Counted from the stretch's first letter, positions 37,195 to 48,700 are shown. The stretch: 64,000 nt of DNA from Liolophura sinensis (GCF_032854445.1 NC_088300.1:12433191-12497190), one strand, 5' to 3'. Program-made: numbers and translations. The notes: generated by a model not told the origin, from the sequence alone.

Positions 37195-38160
37195 TGCCTT
37201 TTTGCTCAACAAATCGATACAAGATATTTTTTGACACAACAACAAGTTGCAAATACGCCTAACGGTGACAGATCCAAGATGGAAAATCTCAAAACAAAAC
37301 AAGGTCTGTTTTATAGAAACATGTGTTAAACAAGCCTTCAAAAACAGACTATCAGTGTTTAAGAGGATGGTGTCCTTTTTTCATTCATGCTTATTCGATA
37401 ATTTATCTTGTCCAAAGGAAAACAATTGAAGCAAATTTCTAGTTCATAAATAAATTATGTCTAATTCTTGATGCGCAATAAGAACATTGTTTCATATTAT
37501 TTAATTGTCAGCAGAAATTACTGTACAAATGTCAAAGTTATATTTAATGCACATTAAATGAGCATTGTAACAGCATTGTTTAATAAATTTTCCTTTCAAA
37601 TACTGTGTTTGAAAAGTTTTAAGATTTTTCTGTCAAGTTATAAAGGGTGTCGACAGTTTTTAATGATGCAGGGGAGACAGACAATATTATAGGCATATGA
37701 CATCCAACACTGAGTGGTTGAGTACGACGTTAAACCCCAAACACTCACTCACTCACTCCAACACTGAGTGTAGGTAACACTAAACTGGCTGGCAAATATG
37801 GACAGTGCCTTCACACCATAGTTGCTATAGGTGTCATAGTTGCTATATCTAATTCTGCTGAACCCAAGGCTAGAGATCGAACAATCCTTCATGTTTGTTA
37901 CATCGATGCTCTTATGAACAGTACACTGAAATCGAAGTACGAATGAGATTCTATATTAAATGTTCGACCTAGAAATTGCTTTCTTTCTCATCAAATCGAT
38001 ACAAGATATTTACTGACACAAGAACAAGTTGCAAACATGCCTAACGGTGACAGATCCAAGATGGAAATCACAAAACAAGAGAAGTTCTGTTTTACAGAAG
38101 CATGTGTAAAACAAGCCTTCAAAAACAGACTATCAATGTTTAAGAGGATGGTGTCCTTAA
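37195..38160 (+). repeat. Direct duplication of about 185 bp
   Basis: Segment 37195-37380 recurs at 37977-38157 with about one difference in ten: CAAATCGATACAAGATATTT, CCTAACGGTGACAGATCCAA, GTGT.AAACAAGCCTTCAAA, TTTAAGAGGATGGTGTCC. The second copy holds a 48-codon + strand frame (from ATG at about 38039) that runs M-P-N-G-D-R-S-K-M-E and into K-Q-A-F-K-N-R-L-S-M-F-K-R-M. In the first copy that frame is broken and a different one is open. Confidence 0.85.
37703..37770 (+). mobile_element. 40-bp 5'-truncated SINE (family B) with duplication
   Basis: Only the 3' end of the family (GTTGAGTACGACGTTAAACC, CCAAACACTCACTCACTCAC; 37717-37756) was inserted. It is flanked by the 14-bp duplication TCCAACACTGAGTG (37703-37716 and 37757-37770). 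Severe 5' truncation with a clean duplication is typical of target-primed reverse transcription by a partner LINE. Confidence 0.9.
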
Positions 38161-38887
38161 ATTTGGATTTGGATAGGATGTGAATACTAGAATATAAACA
38201 TGTAATTAGCTTTACTTAATATTTATATATTACATGTATTTCTTACATTCCCTTTAGAATTTGTTTTTTAGGTTGTTTCGGACATTGAATGTTAATTGCA
38301 ATTATCAACATGGATCGCTTGTTTAAGTCAGATTTGACTCTAAACAGTTGTGTTTAAAGCATACTGATTCTACTATCATACTGATACTGCTACTACTGAT
38401 TCTATATACCACATGATCGATTTGATGTGATTTATTGATGGATCGGTTTTCAAGCTCATTGATTATTATTTCACTTAAATGATGGTATTCAGTTTCAAGG
38501 AGGAGAAAATCAATGTGCCTGCTTAATTAAAACCGAGTGTGATCATTAGATGACCAATTTGCCCTAGATAATCCACTCAAAACTTTCATCACAGAAGGTC
38601 AATGCGTGAATTTTGAAGACAATAAAGGCAATCTCAATCTTTATTATAATGAACTGAATTCTTTATTACAAGAATGCCATTTTTGATATTTAGTGAATAA
38701 ATGCTTGAAATTTAAGTAGAATGTATTCATGTCAAGATAAAATTTCCCTATAAAAGTTAATTTGCAAGACATCCAAAAAGCATTCAATGAAAAACTAAAT
38801 GGATAAAAGGCCCTGTAATTGTATTAAGTAAGGGGCTTAGTTAACTCAGAGCGTATTTTCTGGGTTCATGCAATGTGAGTAATTTAC

Positions 38888-39016
38888 CACACGCCTTCTG
38901 TTCCTCCCCGGGAGAAGAGTGGGACTTCTATGAATTCCACCTGGGTCAGCAGTGAACATGGAATGATGCATTGATGGTTCAGAGAGATTTAGGACACAAG
39001 TTACCAGTGGGTTGCC
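38888..39016 (-). CDS. Internal exon of minus-strand gene
   Basis: 129 bp between an acceptor (AATTTGTTAACTGTTACAG) and a donor (CGTGTG|GTAAAT). Starting in phase 0 it is open for all 43 codons: G-N-P-L-V-T-C-V-L-N-L-S-E-P-S, later P-G-G-I-H-R-S-P, ending G-R-N-R-R-R-V, and leaves in phase 0. A 129-bp frame without stops between good splice sites is unlikely in this AT-rich background. The upstream exon at 41912-41965 ends two bases into a codon, so at least one exon is missing between them. The basic end may be a linker. Family unknown. Confidence 0.5.
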
Positions 39017-39120
39017 CTGTAACAGTTAACAAATTTACTACTGCTTAACACTGGCAGTTGCACATATTGCAATGGCAAAATGACCACTGTATGGCTTCAT
39101 CATCACAGTGCATATGAACT

Positions 39121-39361
39121 GGGGGCCTCCGTGGCCGACGTGGTTAGCACACCATGACCAAGGACCTAGGAACCTCTCACTTATGCAGTCCCTCTGAGTT
39201 CATGACCAGCTCATGTTGGCATCCTCTCCAACCGGACGTGGAAAGGTCTGCCAGCAACGTGTAAATCATTGTGAGTTTCAACAGGCTGTGCCCGGTTTCC
39301 ATCATCGTACAAGTGAAATATTCTTGAGTACGGCATAAAAACCCCAGTCAAATAAATACAT
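39121..39361 (+). mobile_element. SINE copy (family A), full length
   Basis: Head GCCTCCGTGGCCGACGTGGT, B box CTGAGTTCATGACC (altered), core CAGCTCATGTTGGCATCCTC and tail AAATATTCTTGAGTACGGCA, TAAAA, AGTCAAATAAATA. It lies in an intron, antisense to the minus-strand gene. Confidence 0.9.
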
Positions 39362-39390
39362 GTGAACAGACCTATCGACCGTACACGATC

Positions 39391-40285
39391 ATGAAAGACC
39401 TTACATGCAAAGAAAACATAACACTGCATGTCAATTGTGTTGGGAACCTGATCAGCCCAGTTTCTGAAACTTCACAAGTTAATTCTTTAACTTCTGGCTC
39501 AGGCATCATTATCAGGTTTTCAAAGAAACAACCCTTGTTGGATTTAAGCAAAAACATTACTGACTTCAGCAATTTACTAATTTTGCCATGGTACCATCTG
39601 TTCTTATATGACAGCAGTCAATGGGTGAAGCTGACACAAGAGAAACAATCACACCTTGCCAAAACCTAACAAACCTTCCTGCCATAAAGCCAGTAGGACT
39701 TCAGCATGATATTTGTGAATGCCTACGAACATAAGACCTGGAGTAGATTAAGCTTGCATCTGGGAGCAACTGAATATTTTGAACACCCGAAGCATCTTGA
39801 AGCAAAAGGGAGCATCCGATCAAAAGTTGGATTAAGTTGGCATGTCGTCTTGCAATCAATGACAACTGCTGATGAGCATGTTCGATCTTTTCTGCGATAC
39901 AGAGCATCCAGTTGAATCCAACTGCATTGATCTTTTTACACTAGCACCCAACTGGGGACAGTTGCTCACGATCGCAAGATTAATCAGTGTAGCGAGCTTA
40001 TAATCTCTGGAATGGACAGCCTTTTTCTTTCAAAATCTTCCACAGGTATACCAGAGAAAAAATTACAAAAATGTGTACCAGTAGTTCCACTCATCAGTTT
40101 GACATTGTACATGAGTAATGTTGACTCAAAAACAAGAAAGAATACTTCAGCTGGAATACAAGATGAAGCATTCTCTATTGTTTTTTGGCTTAAGAATTCA
40201 TTTCAAGACAAGTTAAAGATTTCTGCTCAGCCGCCAGTTAACATTTTCACACACACAGAAGTACAGGTTAGCAGACCATTTTACT
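39391..40285 (+). pseudogene. Protein-like + strand sequence, broken gene or nested exons
   Basis: Three open segments lie in one reading frame: 39391-39666, 39706-39912 and about 39928-40285, separated by stops but no frameshift. They read like real protein (39505 on: I-I-I-R-F-S-K-K-Q-P-L-L-D-L, then L-P-W-Y-H-L-F-L-Y-D-S-S-Q-W; 40048 on: I-P-E-K-K-L-Q-K-C-V-P-V-V-P). Two parts also carry good splice borders: 39503-39624 (acceptor AACTTCTGGCTCAG, donor AATGG|GTGAAG) and 40046-40266 (acceptor AATCTTCCACAG, donor GTACAG|GTTAGC). So this is either a decayed intronless copy or exons of a gene nested opposite the minus-strand gene. No family recognised. Confidence 0.45.
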
Positions 40286-40325
40286 TGGTATATCACGGCG
40301 TAAAACACCAATCAAATAAATAAAT
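40285..40325 (+). mobile_element. SINE 3'-end fragment (family A)
   Basis: TATATCACGGCGTAAAACAC, then CAATCAAATAAATAAAT, is just the family A tail. It is a truncated insertion at the end of the protein-like sequence before it. Confidence 0.8.
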
Positions 40326-40528
40326 ACTTGGTATATTAACCGATTTTTTCATTAGCTGATTACTTACTTTCACTTTCAACTCAATATGCTATGATCATCA
40401 AACAATATTATCTATCTGACAAGCATTTCTAGCAGACAGTCATCAATATTTGATGCTATCAAACAGACAGTGTCCTCGACTGAGACATGGGCTTGCATGA
40501 ATGTTCGTTGACAATTGGTACAGATCAC

Positions 40529-40624
40529 CATCCGACAGGTGATCACGGCAGACATTTGTCTCTCTTCTTTTCCCGAATTCCTTTCTGCCCTCCGCAGATG
40601 CTAGACACTGTGTCTCCCATCCAT
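40529..40624 (-). CDS. Possible minus-strand exon, frame unsettled
   Basis: A strong pyrimidine-rich acceptor (CCAGCCCTTTCCCATATTGC…TAATAG) opens a segment that ends at a GGATG|GTGATC donor. Two frames look protein-like: one gives W-E-T-Q-C-L-A-S-A-E-G-R-K-E-F, and the other W-M-G-D-T-V-S-S-I-C-G-G-Q-K but meets a stop shortly before the donor. The missing exon between 41912 and 39016 must lie in this region. I could not make the phase fit without a weaker donor. Confidence 0.3.
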
Positions 40625-41149
40625 CTATTACAAGCAATATGGGAAAGGGCTGGGGGGAGTGGTCACCATTCCACAATCCACCATGACAAGAAACAATCTT
40701 CTTGTGCTAAATACAGAAGCTCCAGAAGTCCTTTTGGTCATCAACTTTTTAAAAGTTTATCAAAATATCAGAATATCCAATGTCTTTCTTCAAAGGCATA
40801 TGTTTCTTTTGAGCCTCCTCCAATAATGTAATACTTGATGTACTGTAACTGTGAATAAGTTAGCTGTTCTTCAAAGTAAATTGGAATCTAAAAGCAATTT
40901 CCAGAGCTGCATGGATATCTTGCCAACAGCTCGTACAAAGTCTTTCTGAAAACACCTACACACTCCAACATGACATTTTAAGGCTTTTAGTATAAAAACA
41001 AAAATAAGACCACCACCAAGTCTACTCATAAAAGTCAGTGTAATATATTTCTGTTTGGCTGTTCATTAGGTTTCTAAGCTGGAAGCCAAAGCAGCTCAGC
41101 TATCTGAAATTTTGCAGATTTTACCTTTTACACTTTTGAAGTTTGTTCT

Positions 41150-41440
41150 TCTAGGCAGACAAAATGGATTACAGCAAACATTTTCTCACGAACCACTGAA
41201 TGGATCCTTCTTACATATCATACGCATGTCACGAGATACAGGTACCTGAAGTTTTAATAATACATTAAAATCCATAACTTCAATGGCCTGTTATCCAAAA
41301 ACAACAAGAGTTTAAAATTTGTAATTTGCACCAAATTGTAGCCCAAAATATGCTCTTTTGACGTGGGTTGAAAAATACAAAGCTGTCATCAACAGTTTTC
41401 TCACTACATGACATCACCCTACTTCACAAATAAAAAATTA
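41150..41440 (+). mobile_element. Old fragment of the 1.8-kb repeat (third copy)
   Basis: Matches copy 1 at about 26650-27040: TGCACCAAATTGTAGCCCAA followed by A.ATGCTCTTTTGA, CTCACGAACCACTGAA and ATCAACAGTTTTCTC. It is much more diverged than the copies at 26.4 and 61.3 kb and lacks both ends. Confidence 0.75.
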
Positions 41441-41507
41441 AGCCCATGTATTTAACCCAGTTAACCTAGGATCTAGTTAACCATCCATGATTTCCCAAAA
41501 TGGGCAG

Positions 41508-41669
41508 CTAAATACTGTGTGCTCTACTGTCAGCATCGACCAATACAATAATTGTCCTGTCGCACACTGCTATGAACTGAAGCAGAAGCTAGAAACCATT
41601 TGTAAATTAAGACTGCTTGGAAGCCGTGAAACTGCAGGCACTTCTAGTTCAGCTAATAGTCAAGAGGAT
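41508..41669 (+). CDS. Possible + strand exon in the nested region
   Basis: 54 codons (L-N-T-V-C-S-T-V-S-I-D-Q-Y-N…, ending S-A-N-S-Q-E-D) follow an acceptor-like CCCAAAATGGGCAG and precede GAT|GTATAC. The segment starts in phase 0, the phase in which the 40046-40266 segment ends, so the two could be joined. The frame runs on to 41876, though the later part turns AT-rich and less protein-like. Function unknown. Confidence 0.3.
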
Positions 41670-41911
41670 GTATACAACAGTATACATACTGTTACATTTA
41701 ATTCACTGCATTTTGTAAGAAAACAAATACAAATCAACCAGAGCTATGTTTACACAAAATACAATCAGTGCCGAATATTTTTTTTTACACACATAACAAC
41801 ACAGTGTCAGAAAATACCATACCACTATGTGCATTACACAAATGTTTTATCTCTGAAATGCCTCACTATTTATTAAAGACGTGATTTACGCCGTTCGTAT
41901 GAATATTTCAC

Positions 41912-41965
41912 CTGACAGTATGACAGAGGTAGGGTTTATGGGTGAAGAGGTTGTCATGGCAAAGC
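41912..41965 (-). CDS. Internal exon of minus-strand gene
   Basis: 54 bp between a strong acceptor (ATTATGTGCTTTCCTGCAG) and a donor (CTGTCAG|GTGAAA). Entered with two bases left over from the 49543-49584 exon, it reads R-L-C-H-D-N-L-F-T-H-K-P-Y-L-C-H-T-V, again leaving two bases. A second frame is also open, so the assignment depends on the upstream phase, which fits. The intron before it (41966-49542) holds the 72-bp and dimeric minisatellites. Confidence 0.5.
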
Positions 41966-42309
41966 CTGCAGGAAAGCACATAATTCACATTACCATTCCG
42001 GGTTCTGACAAACTGACATAACTCCTCAGGGAGAGACATGTAGACTGGAGTATACAGAACACGAGTCCCCGATTAGTGACCCATCTAACAAGGAACAGGC
42101 TAGACCATTGCTCCAGCGAGGGATAAGGAATTATACGACTGAAGTTGTATCTTCATGTCAAATGTACTACATTTTATGCATGTGTCAAGAAATATTTCCA
42201 CGTTAGAGTGGGTATAATACCTTGGTAGATGTACATTCCAACACGTTGAACTTCAACATTTTACGAAGAGATATCAATTTCATTTGACCAGTTTTTAAAT
42301 CATTCCTCT

Positions 42310-43250
42310 TTTCTACTTTGATTATATGTGGTGGACAGTTCTTGCAGAATCATGCCTGCATAAGGGTGGCAATATGAGGGGGAAAACCCTTGTAGAACCA
42401 TGCCTCCCTTGGAGGCAATATGTGGTGGGCTGTGTTTAAGTAGCCATGCCTGCATAAGGGTGGCAATATGAGGTGGAAAACGCTTGTAGAACCATGCCTC
42501 CCTTGGAGGCAATATGTGGTGGGCAGTGTTTGAGTAGCCATACCTCCATAAGGGTGGCAATATGAGGTGGAAAACGCTTGTAGAACCATGCCTCCCTTGG
42601 AGGCAATATGTGGTGGACAGTGTTTGAGGAGCCATGCTGGGGCCTCCGTGGCTCAGTATGTTAGCGCGCTAGCGCAGCGTAATGACCCAGAAGCCTCTCA
42701 CCAATGCGGGCGCTGTGAGTTCAAGTCCAGCTCATGCTGGCTTACTCTCCGGCCGTAAGTGGGAAGGTCTTCAGCAACCTGCGGATGGTCGTGGGTTTCC
42801 CCCGGGCTGTGCCCGGTTTCCACCCACCGTAATGCTGGCCGCCGTCGTATAAGTGAAATATTCTTGAGTACGGCGTAAAACACCAATCAAAAAAAAAAAA
42901 AAAAAAAAAAAAGGAGCCATGCCTGCATAACGGTAGCAATAAGTGCTTGTAGAGACATGCCTCCCGTGGAGGCGATATGTGGTGGGCTGTGTTTTGGGAG
43001 CCACGTCTCCATAAGGGTGATAGTATGTAGTGGACAGCACTTGTTGAACCATGCCTCCCTTGTTGACAATATGTGGTGGACAGTGTTTGGGGAACCATGC
43101 ATGTCTCCACAAGGGTGGCAACATGTAGTGGATAGCGCTTGTAGAACCATATGCCTCCATAAGACCAGCAATATGTAGTGAACAGAGCTTGCAGAACCAT
43201 GCCTTCCTTGGTGGTATTATATGGTGGCCGCTACTTGCAGAACCATTAAC
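42310..43250. repeat. Dimeric minisatellite, about 94-bp unit, split by a SINE
   Basis: Two related half-units alternate: GCCATGCCTGCATAAGGGTG plus GCAATATGAGGTGGAAAACG, and ACCATGCCTCCCTTGGAGGC plus AATATGTGGTGGGCAGTGTT. The family A SINE at 42638-42912 interrupts it. Units left of the SINE are more uniform than those on the right. Minus-strand frames of 111-185 codons through it are repeat products. Confidence 0.9.
42628..42922 (+). mobile_element. Full-length SINE (family A) with duplication and poly-A
   Basis: Body 42638-42912 is flanked by GGAGCCATGC (42628-42637 and 42913-42922). It has a tRNA-like head with an A-box region (GTGGCTCAGTATGTTAGCGC) and B box (GAGTTCAAGTCC), a conserved core (GGTCGTGGGTTTCCCCCGGG, CGGTTTCCACCC), the 3' end GAGTACGGCGTAAAACACCA, and about 24 A. 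This is the reference copy for the family in this window. It is not a functional tRNA gene. Confidence 0.95.
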
Positions 43251-43272
43251 ATACAATCTTACATGAAGTTCA

Positions 43273-45361
43273 CTTGACTGGAGATACACGGACACCCACT
43301 CATACAGCATCTTCACAAACACTGCCATGCTGGTGAAACTCTAGCTTGACTGGAGATACACTGACACCCACTCATACAGCATCTTCACTAACACTGCCAT
43401 GCTGGTGAAACTCTAGCTTGACTGGAGATACACTTACACCCACTCATACAGCATCTTCACAAACACTGCCATGCTGGTGAAACTCTAGCTTGACTGGAGA
43501 TACACGGACACCCACTCATACATCATCTTCACAAACACTGCCCTGCTGGTGAAACTCTAGCTTGACTGGAGATACACTTACACTCACTCATACATCATCT
43601 TCACAAACACTGCCCTGCTGGTGAAACTCTAGCTTGACTGGAGATACACTGACACCCACTCATAAATCATCTTCACAAACACTGCCCTGCTGGTGAAACT
43701 CTAGCTTGACTGGAGATACACTGACACCCACTCATAAATCATCTTCACAAACACTGCCCTGCTGGTGAAACTCTAGCTTGACTGGAGATACACTGACACC
43801 CATTCATACAGCATCTTCACAAACACTGCCATGCTGGTGAAACTCTAGCTTGACTGGAGATACACTGACACCCATTCATACAGCATCTTCACAAACACTG
43901 CCATGCTGGTGAAACTCTAGCTTGATTGGAGATACACTTACACTCACTCATACATCATCTTCACAAACACTGCCCTGCTGGTGAAACTCTAGCTTGACTG
44001 GAGATACACTGACACCCACTCATAAATCATCTTCACAAACACTGCCCTGCTGGTGAAACTCTAGCTTGACTGGAGATACACTGACACCCACTCATAAATC
44101 ATCTTCACAAACACTGCCCTGCTGGTGAAACTCTAGCTTGACTGGAGATACACTGACACCCACTCATACAGCATCTTCACAAACACTGCCATGCTGGTGA
44201 AACTCTAGCTTGATTGGAGATACACTTACACTCACTCATACATCATCTTCACAAACACTGCCATGCTGGTGAAACTCTAGCTTGACTGGAGATACACTGA
44301 CACCCATTCATACAGCATCTTCACAAACACTGCCCTGCTGGTGAAACTCTAGCTTGACTGGAGATACACTGACACCCATTCATACAGCATCTTCACAAAC
44401 ACTGCCCTGCTGGTGAAACTCTAGCTTGACTGGAGATACACTGACACCCATTCATACAGCATCTTCACAAACACTGCCCTGCTGGTGAAACTCTAGCTTG
44501 ACTGGAGATACACTGACACCCACTCATACAGCATCTTCACAAACACTGCCCTGCTGGTGAAACTCTAGCTTGATTGGAGATACACTTACACTCACTCATA
44601 CATCATCTTCACAAACACTGCCCTGCTGGTGAAACTCTAGCTTGACTGGAGATACACTGACACCCATTCATACAGCATCTTCACAAACACTGCCCTGCTG
44701 GTGAAACTCTAGCTTGACTGGAGATACACTGACACCCATTCATACAGCATCTTCACAAACACTGCCCTGCTGGTGAAACTCTAGCTTGACTGGAGATACA
44801 CTGACACCCACTCATAAATCATCTTCACAAACACTGCCCTGCTGGTGAAACTCTAGCTTGACTGGAGATACACTGACACCCACTCATACATCATCTTCAC
44901 AAACACTGCCCTGCTGGTGAAACTCTAGCTTGACTGGAGATACACTGACACCCATTCATACAGCATCTTCACTAACACTGCCCTGCTGGTGAAACTCTAG
45001 CTTGATTGGAGATACACTTACACTCACTCATACATCATCTTCACAAACACTGCCCTGCTGGTGAAACTCTAGCTTGATTGGAGATACACTTACACTCACT
45101 CATACATCATCTTCACAAACACTGCCCTGCTGGTGAAACTCTAGCTTGATTGGAGATACACTTACACTCACTCATACATCATCTTCACAAACTTGCCCTG
45201 CTGGTGAAACTCTAGCTTGATTGGAGATACACTTACACTCACTCATACATCATCTTCACAAACTTGCCCTGCTGGTGAAACTCTAGCTTGATTGGAGATA
45301 CACTTACACTCACTCATACATCATCTTCACAAACACTGCCCTGCTGGTGAAACTCTACCTT
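43273..45361. repeat. 72-bp minisatellite, 29 copies
   Basis: The unit is exactly 72 bp (CTTGACTGGAGATACACTGA, CACCCACTCATACAGCATCT, TCACAAACACTGCCATGCTG, GTGAAACTCTAG). Two main types occur: A (GACTGG with CTGACACCCA) and B (GATTGG with CTTACACTCA). B units appear singly in the first two thirds and as a run at the distal end (from about 45001). Two B units near 45188 and 45260 have lost 2 bp (AAACTTGCC). Confidence 0.97.
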
Positions 45362-45439
45362 GACATGTACATTATGTAGGAAATTCATCAGTTTACTTAA
45401 TTTGCACAGGCCAATGATTGGTTCCCCTCACCCGTAACA

Positions 45440-45700
45440 CTAAAAGCAGTTGCACATGTGAAGTATTCTTCTGTACTGCGCTAAACGCTAATACATCACA
45501 TCAAGGGTCATGAGCAAAAATGTCAAGCAGCTACTGATCCCTGTGGTTCATGTCAACATCCAAGCCTTCCACTGCGTGCAACTTAACCCAGCATGCTCCA
45601 AGAACAAGTCTCATTCACGTCACTTTGCTGATTTATCCGATTGTTGTCAATGCCATATTCAAAAATTTTTCACTTATATGATGGCTGCCAGTTTTGGCAA
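45440..45700. mobile_element. Worn SINE tails in two orientations
   Basis: GAAGTATTCTTCTGTACTGC, then GCTAAACGCTAATAC (about 45450-45495), resembles the family A 3' end on +. TTCAAAAATTTTTCACTTAT, then ATGATGGCTGCCAG (about 45655-45695), resembles it on -. Both are too short and changed for firm assignment. Confidence 0.45.
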
Positions 45701-45704
45701 GTTA

Positions 45705-48700
45705 CTTTTTCACATTTTCCTTGCATGTCATGAACATATATACACAATATCTTGGTGGAAGACAAGTGGTCTTTGTGATAATGTGGTGAAATGCTACAGG
45801 GACCCTTTTTTAATTATTAATCTAGAGTAAAAGTATTGTATTGTGCCACAAGTTTGCATGTTATGGTAAATGTGAGATACATGTAATTTTTTAAATCTTT
45901 AGCTGTGTAAGCATTGTCCAATCTCAATTGACAATGCTGTGCGGCACACTCCCAGCGTTCAATACAACGCTTTGCATCAGGTGAGATAACTGTAGAGTAA
46001 CTATGCTATAGTTTTTCATAAAGAGATGTTTTAGTGTTGTAACTCACATCTGCATAGATAATCAGATTATGTAGAAATCATATAAGTTAGTTGTGCTTTA
46101 TAGCTTTCGGTGCGAACCGAAGTTACAAAAGTCATGACCTGTTAGCCTTTCCCAAATGTAGTGCTGTAATTGACCGTCCAGTAAATTTTCCCACTGGAAC
46201 AGAGATTTTGTCAGTAATTTAAATGGTTCTATTCTAAGTTCATTTGGAATTCATTCTTGTTGACATTGTTGGCAATTCTTATTAGCATGCCAGATATAGA
46301 TTTTAAGAAGCATTTACTACTGGTCATTTAAGTTCATAAACCCAAAAGTGCAGTTTAGGGGACATAACTCTTCTGTACAGTTTAATCTATGGTGATGACG
46401 TATACAATAAAGGATGAGGTTAATTACTGTAGTGGTAAATGTATTCTGTGGAAACGTAAGTGTTCAGAAAGAATTACATGTAGTTTTACAGTGTATTATA
46501 CAGTGTGTATAATTTTGATTAGAGCAACTGGTCAGTCTCATGGTAAAATGGTAATTTATACTGCATCTTTCTGTCTGTTGGATTCGACAAATTCTGTTTG
46601 TTCGTTTTAGTTGTAAATTCAAGGGATTCATATGTGAAAGGGAGTAATTTAGTCTTAAAGCATCATGATAAATGCAACAGGTAACGGCAGTACTGGTAAA
46701 AGTACCGACTGTTGGTCTTCTAATAGTATCATAAAATAAGAACCACTGTGTAAGGCTGCAAACCGTCATGGTTATCACCAAGGTCCCAGAAGCAGATAGA
46801 GCAGGTAAGAGGTGGGGGTGGGGGTTTGAGGGAGAGGGGTGGGATGGGATCTACAAATTACATGTGCCAGGCCGGGTTTGAATCCTCACCTCGATCAGGC
46901 CCTAGTGTCTGAGAAGAAAGCACCAATATAACCACATAAACTTGGCCCATCCCTCTCACTTGCTTAAAATTGTATTGTAGCATTTGTTTACTCCTTTAAA
47001 TTTCCTCTTTTAACATTGCCTACACATTGGAAGCCTGTTGGTATTATGAATAATCAGCCTTACATGTAGCTGTCCAGAAATCACAATCATTCAGCAGGTT
47101 CATTCCAGAAAAGCCTCTGGCAGACCAGAGACACCTCACTCTAAAACAGTACCGTATTTTAGCAAGCTTTTCAAAAGGTGCCAAGACAAGGCCATTTGCT
47201 GTATGACGTCACAACAATGTCCCAAGCTATCAGAACATGAAAGCACATGCCGCAAGTAGGAGGGCTAGCTTGTTTTCATAAGACCGAAAACTTGCCAGCA
47301 GACCATTGTCATGGATAGACAATGTGTGTCACGGGTATTGATGATGGGTGGCATGGGTATAGACAATGCTGGCAGATCTATGTACTGGCAGTGTGAACCC
47401 ATAAATTTGACTGGTGTCAAAGCAGCATGGCATGGGGCTAAACTAAAAAATGCACTGCACACAATTTTCTGAAATTCCCCCAAATTCCTGCCATGATGGG
47501 CAGTAACTGTAAGTCAAGTGTGACAATGCTTGTTGCACAATGTTGAATTTCAGTCTCAGTCAGAGATTCCAAATCAGTGAAATCCGGTCAAACTGTCCAA
47601 GTCAACCCCTGTCTAACATTGCTAAACTTGCTGAACCCTAAAAGAGTTAATTTTATTTCTAGCTTGAGAGTTCTTTAAGACAACTGACGCTTCCTCTCAC
47701 TAAAACTGAACCTGAACGAGTGGAATTGACCATCACTTCAAAAACCTATGTTTTCATTGCCTGTGGTCAGAAAGATGACCAATGGCATGGCAGGCCTCAA
47801 ATGACTGTGTGTTTCAAGGTCTTGCATGTCTACTGAAAGAGACGAGCCCATTTTGCACCATGTAATGCAGCACATATTTACATATTTAATCCTGAGATTC
47901 CAAGTGAATATATAGTCAGGGGCTGCAAGATATACCAGCAAACTAGAGACCATGTTGACAAGATCATAAACTCTATCCAACCCGATAGAACAAAGACTCT
48001 TTTTCAGTGCCAAACAAATTTCTCGCACACAGACTTTATTCTTTGATCTAAAAATTCACACATAGGGGCCCATACATTTGGAGTACTGGTATCAAATTAT
48101 CCTGCGTGGAAATAAAACGTCTGTCTTAACTGTTGTTGTTGTTGAGGAGTACATAACATTTTTGCATAGAACTGACTGCTTGGCACCACTGAGTTTAGGC
48201 CTACTTCATCACTGCTGAATTTTAATCATATCTTCTATCGGAGTAAATAAACACTGTGGGGTATTATCAGCTCAGCATAACTACAAGTAATGTGACAACA
48301 ATCTCACATTTAACTATACATGTAGCAATAAACGGTAACACATGTTGTGCATCATCTTTTACTCTCACAGTGTTGGTGTTGAATAATTTATTTATAAAGC
48401 CTTAAAAAAGGAAATGAATTACACCTTGAGCAAGATCTGAACTTTGCTTTAATCCACTGTCTGCGTCACTGCAAGTTTTGACTGGGTGAATCCCACTGTA
48501 CTTACTCAGCGTCCAGCAGTTCAGTCCCACATGCCACTGGCAATTTTAAAATATATATGCTGTATGAAACAAAGATTAAATGTCTAGAACTTGAGATATA
48601 CACTGGTGCAAGTTTTAGGGAGGATCAACATAAAAATGTCCTTGCAGGCCTTGCTAGTGCATGAGAGCGGGCTAATAGTGTGGTATGCAGATGTTCTGAC

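Noticed and set aside
42650-42740. tRNA gene on the plus strand
   Set aside because: Promoter-box similarity only; it is the head of a SINE.
42300-43328. Minus-strand frames up to 185 codons
   Set aside because: They run through the dimeric minisatellite and across a poly-A-tailed SINE, so they are products of the repeat.
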